Shown here: in pieces, positions 45,540 through 57,401 of the stretch | Position numbering within the stretch: the stretch's first letter is position 1 | How the letters are laid out: each line of letters starts with the position of its first letter | From: Gremmenia infestans | Taxonomy: Eukaryota; Ascomycota; Leotiomycetes; Helotiales; Hamatocanthoscyphaceae | Direction: 5' to 3' | NCBI GenBank assembly: GCA_032629725.1 | Contig: JAFEVB010000002.1 | Coordinates: 3,720,001 to 3,784,000, forward strand | DNA length: 64,000 nucleotides | Program-made: the position numbers and the translations under genes | Notes under the pieces: model-generated | The model's database searches: none | Told to the model about the DNA's origin: nothing | Seen by the model: the letters and a program-made list of their open reading frames with translations, nothing else

Positions 45540-47411
45540 CTACTCGTCGTCCTGCAGATCGATCTCGGTCTTCTTCCACTTGCGAGCCGGCACCTTGCGC
45601 TTGAACATGATGTCGATCTCGCGGTAGGAGCGGCCCTTCATCTCAGGCAGGTAGAAGTATGCCATGATCAGGCAGAACAGACCAGTGCCACCCCAGACGT
45701 AACCGCACTTTCCGCCGAGGTTTCCACCCTGTGGTATGTTAGTCATTGTCACGGCAAAGCAAAACGACGAGGGGAGAGGTTTACCGTTGGGTTGAGCATG
45801 TAACTTCCGAGGAAGATGCAGGGAATTTCAATGATGTAGTAGGTAGCGCGTCCCATTCCAGTGGTTAGAGGCCGGAGGCGGATGGCGGATGTTTCTCCAA
45901 TAATGACCCACGAGGCGGGCGCGGGTCCCAAGGTGAATAGCACGGAGATGATTAGGCCCAAGGAGGCTTGCGCCAGAGAGGCTGCGTTGGACTTGCCAAC
46001 AGAGGCTGCGACACCGAGGGCGACGAGGAGGACGACGTTGAAGCCCGAACCCCAGAGGTAGATGGTACGTCTACCAAAGTACGTGGTGAGGATCCAAGAA
46101 AGCATGACGAAGATCATCTGTAGAGCTGAAGTGATGAGACCTAGGGCGAAGGCAGTATTCACCGATACACCAGCCTCTGCAGTTCGATCAGCATATGCAT
46201 GACTTAGAACAGGAATGATGATACTCACGCTCAAAGAAGTAGACGGCCTGGTTAGCGATAAGGTTACCCGTGAGATTCTGTGCCAAATACACGCTGCACA
46301 CAATGACGGTGCGGTAGAGGTCAGTGCCCTTGAACAGTTCCAAGTGGTTGGGTTCCTTGGTGGTCTTCTCGAGCTCAACGACACGACGCATCATGGCAAC
46401 AGTCTCACTAGCATTCAGCCTCGATCTACGTCCAAGGCGTCCGACCGCATGTGCTGCCTCTTCGAGACGTCCCTTGCGAACCAGCCACCAAGGTGACTCG
46501 GGTGCACAAAAGATGAGGATAGCAAGCGGGGTGGGGAACATCCATTGAAGCGCAATGGGAATCCTGTTTTTCTTTTCGTCAGCAAGGGGCTTTCTTGTAA
46601 TGCAATGCGGATGAGCACGTACTTGTAGGCAGATGAGTCAAGCCTAGTATTGTAACGGTAGGTGACGGCACCAACGATGATACTACCAATAGCCCAGAAC
46701 ATCTGCAGCATCTGGGTCGCAGGGGCTCGTAGCTTGATGGGTACAATCTCACTGCAGTATGCCGGCGCGTTGGCAATAAAGATACCCCATGGCATGCCCT
46801 CGAGAAGCTGGGCCACGAAGATAACCGGTAGTGAATCGGCAAAGTAGAAGGCGAAGATGAAGACGTTCAAGAGCATGAGGCCCGTCAAGGTCGCATAACG
46901 GTATCCAATACGGCTGGTGAGAGGGCCAGCGAGGAAGACACCGATCAGTGCACCGAGTTGCCCAGACACTTGAAGTGCAGACTGCCACTTGGTTGCGATG
47001 ACATATTTGTCGCTTGCTGCGTCGTAGATGCCGTATTTGTTCGCAAACGCAGGGAGGGCGACGAAATTACCCATGAGGAAGACATCGTAGGACTCCATAA
47101 TCTGGAAAAAGATGGTGAGCTAGGATTTCTCGCCGGAGGAAAGGTCAAGCGAAAGGTGGAAAGGCGGAAAGGCGGCTTACTATGGTAAATGACATGATGA
47201 ATGCCCAAAAGGAAGCCATAGGGTATGCTCGAACGGCTTCCAGCACCCCCATGTTGTGCTCGGCGGTCTCTGCCTCGATCGCATCGGCCTTGTAATCGGC
47301 GACATGCGCCTTTTCGTCAAGGTTGTAGACATGTTCGACTTGAGAGAGGGCCTTCTCGGTCTCGACATGAACCTCTGGGGCGCCGCTATCTGATTTAGAA
47401 TCGACAGTCAT
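45540..47411 (-). CDS. MFS sugar transporter, maltose/alpha-glucoside:H+ symporter type
   Basis: Five exons (introns 47102-47180, 46564-46622, 46177-46228, 45729-45784) encode 541 residues. The head is about 65 hydrophilic residues. Family motifs: ESYDVFLMGNFVALPAFANK, the motif-A loop SRIGYRY, LLEGMPWGIFIANAPAYCSE, APATQMLQMFWAIGS, APESPWWLVRKGRLEEA (the PESPR-WL motif), FGRRTIYLWGSG, and at the end PEMKGRSYREIDIMFKRKVP followed by ARKW. The VPARKW ending is typical of yeast Mal61/Agt1-type alpha-glucoside permeases, so import of maltose or related disaccharides across the plasma membrane is likely. All junctions keep frame; the gene appears intact. No alpha-glucosidase is next to it. Confidence 0.92.
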
Positions 47412-50238
47412 ATTGGCTGGTGTTTGCCTGGATGTATAACGTATGTACTACGAGGTAGCAAAAGAGAGGAGGACAAGAGGACAAGGAAAGGAGAAACAGA
47501 AAATAACAATGGCGGGGAAAGCTCCACCTTATATGGGGTTTCCTACGGTGTTATGTGCCATCCAATTCACATTTTCCATTCTGCATTCTGCCATTCACCC
47601 CAGGCCAGGTCATGCGTAGGCACGGGGTATAGGTACAGTATGGGTATGGTATGGTATGGTATGGGGTGGGTATGGGGTACACAACAAGCATGCGGGGTAG
47701 AACAGGCCGATCGTACACGCAGCGGGTTAGAAGACACCGAGCCGCCTTTACAAAGTATCTCCATACGGACTAAATTTTGTATCACCAGCCGTTCAACATG
47801 GGGAAACACATGGCCTGGCCTGGGGTGATGGGGTCGAGGGGAAACTGGTCTAAGCGCCCTCGACCCCCCCGGACTTGGCTTGAGAACTTTCCTGATTAGT
47901 ATTAGCCCCATTTTATAGTCTCCTGGTCTAAAAGTAAAATCGGCGACGGCTAGTCTTCCTTGGTCCTTCGACACCTTCCATTACCCGTTGGCCTGACCTT
48001 AAGGTACCTACCCAAGTACCGATAGGTACGGGTAGTGAAGGTCAATCCATGTAAAGGCTCCATAGAATATATGTACCATCTTACAGAGTCATGAAGTATA
48101 ATTGAATGGCTAGCTGCACCTGCCGCACATTGTCAATTTGGCAGCTACCCATCTTCCATAGTACCCAGCCATCTATGTCGCATTCCAGACAGTTGGGAAA
48201 AGCCCAGACATATTTCGGGATGGTGCAGGCGATTGGATGCTGATCGGCTGCGGTGTATCCATGTGACCAGGAACTGTCTCGTGATTCTCACATTCCATGG
48301 CCGCCTTCCTATGCTCTAAGCCTCTATAGTCGCGGAGGTACTACCTAGTCGTGGAGCACTAGCGAAAGGAGAAGCGCGATACACGATATGGATTGCAAGG
48401 ACAGTTCCTATCCATGAGTTCGAGATCGTTGGCAGTGGAGTGGCATGGGTACTTACGCCAGTCTCCACCTGGAGCGTTGATACGATCCTGTACGTGACTC
48501 GTGACTCGTGAATGTGTCTAGTGAGAAGCTCTGGCAGAAGGCTTATTGACATATGTTACATACTAGAGTGAAACAAGACCGACCTCCTTCTGAAGTCCTT
48601 CCTGCCTCCTCTCAGACTCCCACTATTCCCTCTCAATACAGTCCAGACTCCCATAAACCGAACAGAAAGACAAGCATCGAGTAGCATCACGGCGTCCTTT
48701 ACCGCTCCCCTAAGCTTCTCATAGATCTTGCGCCGTGCGACGTACCCGCTCGTATTGCTGTGGCGTCCTTGGTTTCAAGATTGGTACTGTACCTCTGTAT
48801 GAATGTAGAGTGGCGCTTTGTAATCATGTGACCAGCTTAGTCACCCAGACATCCGAGTCAAGCTTCCCTTTCCCCATGCTGACGGTGAGATTTGACTCCA
48901 CGATGAGTGAGGTACTTGCGTCCTGTAATTCCCCATAATACGGCCGCGCCGCGCTCCACTTCTCCGCATTATACCTACCTTAATACCTACCTTAATCAAA
49001 GAACTCGTTGTAAAAACAGATACACCATCTATTAGCTCATTACGTATTTTTCTCCCCAATCCAAACAATTACTTATCACCTCATTTCATATCATAATCTT
49101 ACGTATATTGTATGAATAATTACTAAACCGAAAAGAAGGCTTTTTTTTCCTTCTCTTGCCCGGGGTTTCGGTTTGGATGTCATGAAATTTACACTATGTC
49201 CCTACCTACTACCTACACGCTACTGGTACTCCATTCCAAACGGGGTGCGGTAAGAAAGCCACACCACACTTCCTCCCCGCGCACATCGGCTATTCCATGT
49301 GCTGGAACTGGTGCGCTTATACAGTACCGTATTCTAATCCCGGTACGGACTCGTAGCTCGTCTCGTAAGGCCGGGTTTAGCTTTCATGTTACAAGGGCGT
49401 GGCGTGCGCCAGGCCAGGACATGCAGCGTGCGCGCGTGATACGTGGGTTAATTACGGAGGGTAGGTACAGTAGATTTGAAGATGGAAAAAGTGGAGAGAT
49501 ACTGTTACTGTACTGTACTGTACCCGTGTTCTATAGTAAGGTAAGGTACGTACTCCGTACAGAGGAGGGGATTCGTCGAAACCTGGAACGTTCGTTTGGT
49601 CGTTCGTTTCCTTATTCCAGTGGCCTGGGCTGGCCTGGGGAGCCAAGAGCCAAGAAGCTAGAACAATTGTCAAAGCTAAGGTGGAGAACGCTATGCTATC
49701 GGATATGATTATATCAGCCGCGCATCTCGTCTCATCCCATCCCATCCCTAGCTGTAGGAGCAGGTCGAGATGCATTGGTGTTGTGCTTTTCGAAGGGGGG
49801 CGGGGCGGGCTGATTCAGTATTTGAGGGGAAGCGAACGTGAGATGGGAAGGAATTGATAGTCGGTCATCCTACTTCGCTGCTGCGTTAATATCGTAGGAA
49901 GGAGAAGGAGAAGGAGAAGGTGTGTGATGTGGTGTGGTGTGAAGGTGGAAGAGCTGGATGGAAGACAGGATCGCGAGAGCTTGTGAAAATCGCGAATTAT
50001 TTGGCGGGGTGGGATTCAGGAGCTTTGAGTTGAGGATTTGTAGACACTGGATCTCGACCTCTCGCTTGGTCGTGGAGCACATAGTGTTTATGGGAAATGG
50101 TAATGCTGTATTCCCAGAAAGCATGGTGCTAACGACATCTACAGGATGCGTGCGGATCGTTGCACATGTTATTAATGAAGAAGATGCTAAGTGTCTGTAA
50201 TTTCTGAAAACCCCCCTTATTGTTTTGATACAGGTCTC
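47412..50238. other. Gene-free interval with TATGG repeat
   Basis: Only short open frames without recognised content. It has a TATGG tandem at 47638-47677, a GAAGGA/AGGAGA tract at 49900-49920, an ACTGT tandem at 49498-49520 and one TACTCCGTA at 49551-49559. It includes the promoter of the leftward sugar transporter. Confidence 0.35.
47638..47677. repeat. TATGG/TATGGGG tandem repeat
   Basis: About six imperfect TATGG units lie roughly 230 nt upstream of the sugar-transporter start, in its probable promoter. Confidence 0.8.
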
Positions 50239-51303
50239 TCATACATCTGACATAATCCCCGGCGCAATATTTTCCAACTTCTCCATCAGCTCATCAAAGA
50301 AGCTCTTTTGTATTCGTTTGCCCTTGGTGTTGGTTACTGAAGATGCTGGCCTGGTTGGGGTAGCCATTAGCAAATATTTACTAATAAGCATTTCAATAGA
50401 GAGAACTCACGTGTGAACATGGCAATTTGACAAGTACTGTCCATTGCTTTCCACTCCTGATAATAGTCCATGAACCAGCGCACGACTGCCCATCTCTGTG
50501 CTTCGAGCAAGCATCCTTTCCATCATTCTCGCTGAAAACCCCATATCCAAATCACGCACAAGCCCAGACTCGCAGTAACTAGGATTGGGGGTATTGATGA
50601 CAACCAGAGGCTTTTGCAAAGACTTGGTCCGGTCTGCCAGTTCACGAACAGCGTAGAGAACGAGTAACTTTGACAGTGGATAGCGGCCCGCCATGTCGGC
50701 GGTCTTGGGATTATTCAGCGTCTTGAATATCTCCCCCTCCTTCACGTCTAGTTCTTTCACCGGCGCCAGGTAGTGCAATGCTGAATTTGGAATCACGAAT
50801 CTTGGCACAACCCCGAACTATTCTACAGACTGACGGAGTTTCGGAAGAATGAGCATACACAGCAAAAAAGTGCTGACCACATTTGTCGTCATCGTCCTCT
50901 CGTTATCTACGACGATGCTAAAGGTTGGCGTGAGGATACCTACATTAGCCAGCACAGCATCTAGACGAGGTAGTGTTGCAGCACGAGATGCAAACGCCTT
51001 GACAGAGTCGTAGCTATCCATGTCCAAAGGCCATACCTCGATGCAAGATTCTTTTCTCTTGGTGGAGGCCAAGATGTCTCGCTTTGCGTCTTCGCCTTTC
51101 TACAGATTTCGTACGCCCATGATCAGTTTGCCTACCCCGAGGCGCACCAAGTGCCGACTGGCTTCGAGGCCAAGACCCGTGTTTGCTCCCGTCACAATGA
51201 CGGTCTGTTGTTTGATGCTAGCATCCGCTGTGGGATATGGTAGGCTGATGAAAGAAGATACAATGACATCGAAAGCACCATATATAGCTGAGAACAATGA
51301 CAT
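50239..51303 (-). pseudogene. Short-chain dehydrogenase/reductase with two in-frame TAG codons
   Basis: Two exons (intron 50351-50410) make a 334-residue SDR frame. The cofactor motif TGANTGLG is at residues 38-45, followed by LVRLGVGKLIMGVRN; then LDMDSYDSVKAF; LANVGILTPTF where NNAG/NAGI is usual; the active-site region with a degenerate serine and YPLSK giving YxxxK; then INTPNPSYCESGL. The 3' exon ends ELMEKLENIAPGIMSDV and looks normal. Two TAG codons interrupt the otherwise clean frame, at 51100-51102 (VRNL*KGEDAKRD) and 50818-50820 (RQSVE*FGVVPRFV). Both would be explained by single C-to-T changes of CAG. Splice sites and lengths are those of a full SDR of the retinol-dehydrogenase/WW-oxidoreductase-like type, so inactivation is recent, or one TAG is read through. 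Confidence 0.8.
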
Positions 51304-51724
51304 TATGCTGGGTGCAATTCGTATGACTTGACGGAAAGAAAAACAATCTGGAATGCGGGAACTTACATATATAGCCTCTTGAAGACCGCAAACTTGAATG
51401 CGTAGTTGACGCGGAACGGGTTTAACTTCTGGATAGCTACATCTTGAGGGACTATGAAAGACGATCGGGGTTAAAGCAACCTACGATGATGTTTCCATAG
51501 CGTTAAGGTAGCCAGTCGTCTTTACTGGGAAGAAGCAGATCGCGGGGATATTAAATCCGCTCCGTGGGCTAGCATACAATTGGCTACCTTTGACTACGAG
51601 TATCCACCATCCCAACCGCAACGCTCACAAAAGCAGACTGGGCCCCGTCTTGAGAAAATGGAGCGGTGCGCGGAAAAATCGAATAATGTAGCAAAAAATG
51701 CATCAAAGAATGAATAGCACAAAT
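51304..51724. promoter_or_regulatory. Divergent promoter between SDR and Zn2Cys6 regulator
   Basis: The two start codons are 421 nt apart and face away from each other, so one bidirectional promoter region should serve both. I looked for CGG half-sites expected for a Zn2Cys6 protein; several CGG/CCG triplets occur (for example ACGCGGAACGG near 51399) but no clear paired site was recognised. Confidence 0.45.
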
Positions 51725-54188
51725 ATGGACAATAGGCGAACAGTCAATAGAGAACCCAATAATGGAAAAGTAGGAAAACGGAACAGGCCACCAATATCCT
51801 GTGAGCCGTGTCGTATTCGAAAGTATGCTACGTGCTCTACACAAGAAATATGATACTCACATGGAAATAGATTGAAGTGCAATCGTGGCTCACCTTGCGA
51901 GGCGTAAGTGATTTCTGGGCAGTATTTCCTACTTTGGACACTCGGGAATGCCAGACTTTACATATATTTCAAGAGCTAATTTACTCTCTAAATATTGTCT
52001 CAACCCTATGGAAGATGATTCCAACTTCTAAAACTTGCTATGCTGGGCAATACTGACGCTAAGATGTTCACTGTAGGTGTGTCAAGCGGAACAAGCAATC
52101 ATCATGCGAATATGCGGACAATGCCAATCGAAATAAGCCGAAACCTAACAATACCGGAGATCGTCTGCAGAACTTGGAGAATACCGTCCTTCAGTTTGTG
52201 CAGAACGGCGTGACAGGAAAGCTCAAGGAGCATGAAACAGTTACCTCTGGTGAGAGTACAGATCATACCGAAGGTTCAACAGATATCACCACGCCGACAG
52301 GCGAACGTGGAACATTACATGTTCAGGGCGGGCAGATGAATTATGTCGATTCCAGTCACTGGTTATCAATTCTGCATGATATCAAAGAAGTTCGTGAACA
52401 ATTGGCTTTGTCAAGTACTCAAGAACAAGAAGGCGACTCATTTGACACAATTGGCCCACAGCCAGAAGCGGATTTGGTGTTTGGTCTACAGCAACCTCTC
52501 AATATCATTGAAATTATCCGGTCTCTGCCATCGAGGCCAGTCTGCGATAGTCTGCTCTCCCAGTATTTTAATTCGCAGTATATGATTATTCGTGAGATCC
52601 CTTCTTCCTTTGGAAAGTGTTATGCTTACTGCTGTAGCCATCATACATCCACTCAAATTTCAGAAAGAATATGAACAATTCTGGCAGGATTCATCCAAAT
52701 CCCCTACGCTCTGGATTGGTCTCCTATTCGCTATCCTCGGCCTTGCAACTACCCTCCGACAGGCTACGAATTCAAGCATCCCTATCGAGTCAGGGGCAAA
52801 CTTCATTTCTCCAAAAGCGTTCCGACTCAGAACCACGCAATGCCTCGTTCTAGGGCACTACTCTACTGCTAAAGCTTATGGGCTGGAGACTCTGGTACTA
52901 TATCTCCAGATGAACTTGATCGGTGTCGTGGACTCACAAATCAATCTCTGGTTTCTCATGGGCATCATTATCCGTCTAGCAATGCGCATGGGGTACCACC
53001 GGGACTCGAAAAACCACGATAATATCTCGCCCTTTGAAGGCGAAATGCGACGGCGGGTGTGGGTCAACATCTACCAGCTAGATGTATTGATGTCTTTTCA
53101 ACTAGGTCTCCCCAGCACGATTCCGACAGACTATTGCGATACCGAAGCACCGCGAAACCTCGATTTCACAGACTTCTTCCCAGACACTGCCGTCTTACCA
53201 CCATCGCGGCCGTTGTCAGACCATACCTCAGTCCTGTACACCATAGTTAAAGGAAAAGTAATGGGGGTATTTAAAAAGATTGTAGCCCACTCACAGTCCC
53301 TGTCTCCACCTCCTTTGGAGACAACCATTATGCTAGACATAGAAATGCGTGAAACTTACAACGACATACCATCAAGCTACAAAATGATGGATGTCAGCCG
53401 CTCCTTTATGGACACACCTAGCACGATCATGAAGCGATGCAGCATCGAGCTCCTCTATCTCAAAAGCATCGTCGTGCTCCATCGACGCTTTCTCAATCGC
53501 GAGACATCAGATATAAAATACGCAAAATTCCGACGCAGCTGTCTCGATGCAGCGATGGACATCTTGGCAAGACAAGCGGACTTGCATCAAGCATCCCAGC
53601 CGGGAGGCCAGCTATATGACAATCGATGGATGTTATCATGGCTATCGGCGCACGACTTTTTAGTAGCTGCCATGGTAGTATGCTTAGAGCTTTCGGAATA
53701 TATGCGGACCGTCACTGTACCAAAAACTGCGGATTTCGCAAGGCAGTTGGAAGCCCTGCAGATGTCACAGATGATATGGACTTCCCATACATCTCATGAT
53801 CCCGAGTCGAAAGAAGCTCGTACTGCGGCGCAGGTATTGGAATTGATGATCCGGAAGGTTAAAGATGATAATACTAGTTATCCAATAAGCTCCACCCCAC
53901 CTCGAGAAAATGGTCTGTTCTTCGAAAACTCCAATTTATCATTCGCCGAGCCTGTGACTGAGATGATCGATGGATCCGAGGATTTGGATTGGGTTAGTAC
54001 AGTCTCAATATCTACCTTCCAGCCAAACGCGACAGAAAATATTTCTAACACATTCTCGGCAGTCGCTGCTAGATCAATATTTCCAAAACACTCAAGGGCT
54101 TCAAGACTTTACTTCATCACTTGGTACTTATAGCGAAGAGCCAATTGGAGATCTGTTCCAAACTATGGAACCGGATCAGATGGCTTGA
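51725..54188 (+). CDS. Zn(II)2Cys6 transcription factor with fungal_trans domain
   Basis: Five exons (introns 51823-51870, 51904-52076, 52592-52637, 53993-54035) encode 717 residues. The zinc cluster CEPCRIRKLKCNRGSPCEAC then VKRNKQSSC is built over three exons and has the C-x2-C-x6-C-x5-C-x2-C-x8-C spacing. A short linker and possible coiled segment (LQNLENTVLQFV) follow. The fungal_trans region begins IIHPLKFQKEYEQFW and includes LATTLRQATNSS, the conserved MRMGYHRD, GEMRRRVWVNIYQLDVLMS and FQLGLPSTIPTDYCDTEAPR. The C-terminal intron (53993-54035) is needed to reach the end SEEPIGDLFQTMEPDQMA; unspliced, the frame would end at 54133. The gene is intact, and its divergent position suggests that it regulates the neighbouring SDR (inference). 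Confidence 0.9.
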
Positions 54189-55076
54189 GACGTTTCTAGA
54201 GTCTAGAGAAGTAATACAGTGCAAAATAGAGCTGGGTTCATATTTATTCGCAAGCGGAAATACCAGATATATGCATCCATGCCACGTCTTTGAGCCACCA
54301 AATCTTCACCCAAATGATCCTCCATCTAGTATGGTCCACGGAGTATAGCACTTTACTCTCTCTAGAATAAGTAAGATGTTTGCAGGACTTTAATTTGAGG
54401 TTCTTGGGGGATTCGCATGCATTAAAACACCTAATGTAATACCGTAGACCAATTCTTCTCAATTTTGGCACCGCCTTCGTATAGCAGGCAGTGAGCGACC
54501 TCAGTTTAATTGGACATTGATGAGGGCGAAGTGTAGACATTTTTGGATTTGCTGATGGGGCAGACGTTCGGAAGTTTCTGGGTCTGGTATAATAGACTTT
54601 CCGGGGATCAGGTAAAGGAATCCCGCGTTATTCGATTACTCTATCGCTACTGGGGCGGGAGAAAGATATGTTGCTCAGCTTCCTTGGTAGGCTTTCATGG
54701 TTCGTATTCCGTATTTTGTAGAGTGATCGATCAACCTCAAACAGGTATGCAATAGTCAGGTTATAAACCCTTGATCAGCTGTGGACATCTAGATTCGCAT
54801 CCCAAACCGTTGGTAATTTAGTTCGCATGATTTGATATTTTTACCTTGATGAAGCAGGTCCACCGAAATGTGATCAGTTCATCCAGTAAATCACACAGTC
54901 AAGCGTTCCAATATTCATCATTATTTGGACACCGAACCTCCAAAACCGCTCTTGAGAACATTTTCGGTAGCGACAGGGTATTATCGCACGCATTGATATG
55001 TTATTATCCTCATCTTGGATATGAGATTCTGGGGCACGCTTTCGACGCGCTAACCCCACGCTTAGCACCCCTTAAT
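54189..55076. other. Intergenic region downstream of the regulator
   Basis: Only short frames without recognised content. It leads into the inverted-repeat element. Confidence 0.3.
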
Positions 55077-55275
55077 TCCTATAGTGTTTTACGGCCTTCC
55101 CTACAAAAAGAGGAAGCTTCGTGGTAGACAGTAAAGCAGCATCAAGTCATGATATGCCAGGTAGCATGGAACATTATGATTCGATAGGAATAAGCGCCGC
55201 TTTTTGTGTCTAGCAAATTCAAGGGTTTATAATTAGCGGTTTTTTTTTGTAGGAGGGTCGTAAAACACTATAGGA
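55077..55275. mobile_element. MITE-like element, copy 1
   Basis: The left end TCCTATAGTGTTTTACGGCC continues with TTCCCTACAAAAAGA. The right end is its inverted form: TTTTTGTAGGAGGGTCGTAA then AACACTATAGGA. The terminal inverted repeat is about 34 nt with few mismatches and the unit is about 199 nt, with no coding capacity. A second copy with the same ends is at 57402-57542. Target-site duplication is not clear. A non-autonomous DNA transposon (MITE) is the best reading. Confidence 0.7.
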
Positions 55276-55504
55276 GATGACTGTGTCTTGTGCTGTATAA
55301 TAAGTACGGTGCGTCCATTGATTATCGAGCTCCGAAACGATACTCTCTAGTCTTGTTTAGAAACCATAGTTTTCTCACTAGCAAATTACATGAAGGTTTC
55401 TCAATTAGAACTATTCTAACAGGGAATAGAAGTACTTCAACGATCTATCACCCGGTCTGTCGGTTCGAAGTCACTTTCGTCAATGTTCTCTAAATAAAAT
55501 ATGC

Positions 55505-57103
55505 TTAGCCTTCCTGAGCATTCACCAGGCAAGTCATAAGAGCCAGCCCTCCATTTTGCGTCTCTACAGTTCTTCCCCTGCCTCTATCATTCAGGTCCGA
55601 GGCTGAGCCATTCGCCACGGACGTCATTCCAGCAGCTGGTATCGGAGGATTGCTCAGAAGTCTCCAGATACGATTCTGGGGGATCCCTTTGTTCATCACA
55701 TCCGCCGCCCCAGACGAGGAACTCGTCCAGCCCATCGGCATCGTATCATTTGCATCCCACCATCCTCCATAAACACCTGTTGCGTTCCTCGTCGCATATG
55801 CAAACCGAGCATTATGCAGAATCCAAGGCTCATAGCTATCGCACCGTGTCTGGTGATCCTGTGCTTGCGCGGGACTTGCGTTGAAAATAATGCTGTCGTT
55901 CTGGCTCTTTTGCTGACTCTCATCCATTGCAAGTGGCTGGCAAAACAAGGTGAGGTGATGGAAGAATATTCCTTTGAAATTCTGCGCATCTTGACTACAG
56001 CTTCCGTCCACATCGCAAAGATCTTGCAGGATGCCATCTGAGCCTAGACCAGCCCATGATCCGTTGGACATGGATTGCCAGCCCGTTGCGTTGATGACAC
56101 TTTTCATCAAACCATAACCGTCGGTGAGGTATGTTTCATTTCCGGTTGCATCCCATAGTCCACGGATGCCGGAAAGGAGAACACCCTGGTTGTAAGTGTA
56201 AACGGACTCGTCCCTTGCATCACACTTTCCACTTCCAATAGAAGTGAGGCTCGTCCAATTGGTGATGTGAAACCCATCAACATATAATCCTTGAGCATTA
56301 GTCATGTTGCTTGTGGATAGCCAGTTGTACTCCTTTATTGCCGCCTTGAGATACTTTGGGTCGTGTGCTTTGACAGGCTGAAGTGCTTGAGAAGAGTTGT
56401 AAGTGCTGTTTAGAACGGAAGAGGGATTTGAATTCGAGTCCCCGGGAAAGTAGAGATACATTCCTATGCTAGAGGCCACGAAAAGTTGGTTTGTAATGGC
56501 GTTCTTGTACGGGGCGAGCTGATTTGTCCAGATCATGCCTCCGCCACACAGAGTCGTGTTGTATCCTTGTGAGGCAAGATCCCAAAATACACGCGCCCTG
56601 TGTGCGAAATCAAAGCTGTATCTCTGCCCTTCAAAACTTGCGTCCATGTCTGAATATAAGTTGATGAACTTTATTCCCTCGAGCCACTCAAGAATAACCC
56701 ATTGCTGGTCATCGTATTTTTGAGTGATCAGAGAGGTGGTATTTTCACCTATGTAGAATGCAGCGGCTTCGGAGAAATACTTGCGTATTTCACTACTGTA
56801 CATGAAGTTTTCGTATGTAGCCATCACGCTCAAGGTCGTGAGGATATGAGTATTAAATGTTGCTCTAGTCCAATCAATTCCATCTAGCCACGTCGAGGTT
56901 GATGGGTCCCAGAATAGCGACTGCATTACTTCCAGGGCGTCTACCATTGCCAGAAATGAAGACGTGCCATTTTCTAGTTCCCGGTGAATTAAGGAATTTG
57001 TATTATGCGATTTGGTATACGATTTTGCGATTTTTGGATCATCCACGCCACGAATTGGCTTTATTAAGAGGAATATAATAGAGAGAAAGGTCCAGAAAGT
57101 CAT
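55505..57103 (-). CDS. Secreted GH76 family protein (alpha-1,6-mannanase-like)
   Basis: One exon encodes 532 residues. A signal peptide (MTFWTFLSIIFLLIKPIRG) precedes the GH76 domain. The catalytic pair of aspartates is visible in QKYDDQQWVILEWL (Asp131-Asp132). Other family segments are FWDLASQGYNTTLCGGGMIW, NAITNQLFVASS, YTYNQGVLLSGIRGLWDATG, FKGIFFHHLTLFC and TQNGGLALMTCLVNA. There are many N-glycosylation sequons (NGT, NTT, NST, NMT, NWT, NAT), as expected for a secreted protein. No C-terminal GPI-anchor signal is obvious, unlike Dfg5/Dcw1, so it is more likely soluble: either cell-wall remodelling or degradation of fungal/yeast mannan. The gene is flanked on both sides by the MITE-like element. 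Confidence 0.9.
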   Translation of the reverse strand: MTFWTFLSIIFLLIKPIRGVDDPKIAKSYTKSHNTNSLIHRELENGTSSFLAMVDALEVMQSLFWDPSTSTWLDGIDWTRATFNTHILTTLSVMATYENFMYSSEIRKYFSEAAAFYIGENTTSLITQKYDDQQWVILEWLEGIKFINLYSDMDASFEGQRYSFDFAHRARVFWDLASQGYNTTLCGGGMIWTNQLAPYKNAITNQLFVASSIGMYLYFPGDSNSNPSSVLNSTYNSSQALQPVKAHDPKYLKAAIKEYNWLSTSNMTNAQGLYVDGFHITNWTSLTSIGSGKCDARDESVYTYNQGVLLSGIRGLWDATGNETYLTDGYGLMKSVINATGWQSMSNGSWAGLGSDGILQDLCDVDGSCSQDAQNFKGIFFHHLTLFCQPLAMDESQQKSQNDSIIFNASPAQAQDHQTRCDSYEPWILHNARFAYATRNATGVYGGWWDANDTMPMGWTSSSSGAADVMNKGIPQNRIWRLLSNPPIPAAGMTSVANGSASDLNDRGRGRTVETQNGGLALMTCLVNAQEG

Positions 57104-57401
57104 CTTTAGAGTTCTTCAATATGCAGCCTAGCGATGACGATGCTATAGTTGAAAATACTCGGCAGGGAGGAACGGATACAAGTCTTAGGAGTCACTTCAA
57201 TTTTCTGTAAGACCAGATGTCGAAATGGATGGAAGTGCTGCTGTAGGCTGACATCTACTCGGGGTGCGTTGTTATAACAAGAGCCACCTGTGCTACAAAG
57301 TAACCAAATGGTACCTACAGGATGCTAGTCACTTGAAGTATTAAGCGCCTTAGCGTTTAGTAAGACTTTCATGCAGTGCTTAGTCTAATCAGCGCTGTGT
57401 A

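Noticed and set aside
55445..55475. GGTTCGAAGTC resembling a tRNA B box
   Set aside because: No matching A box, acceptor stem or anticodon arm at the right distance.
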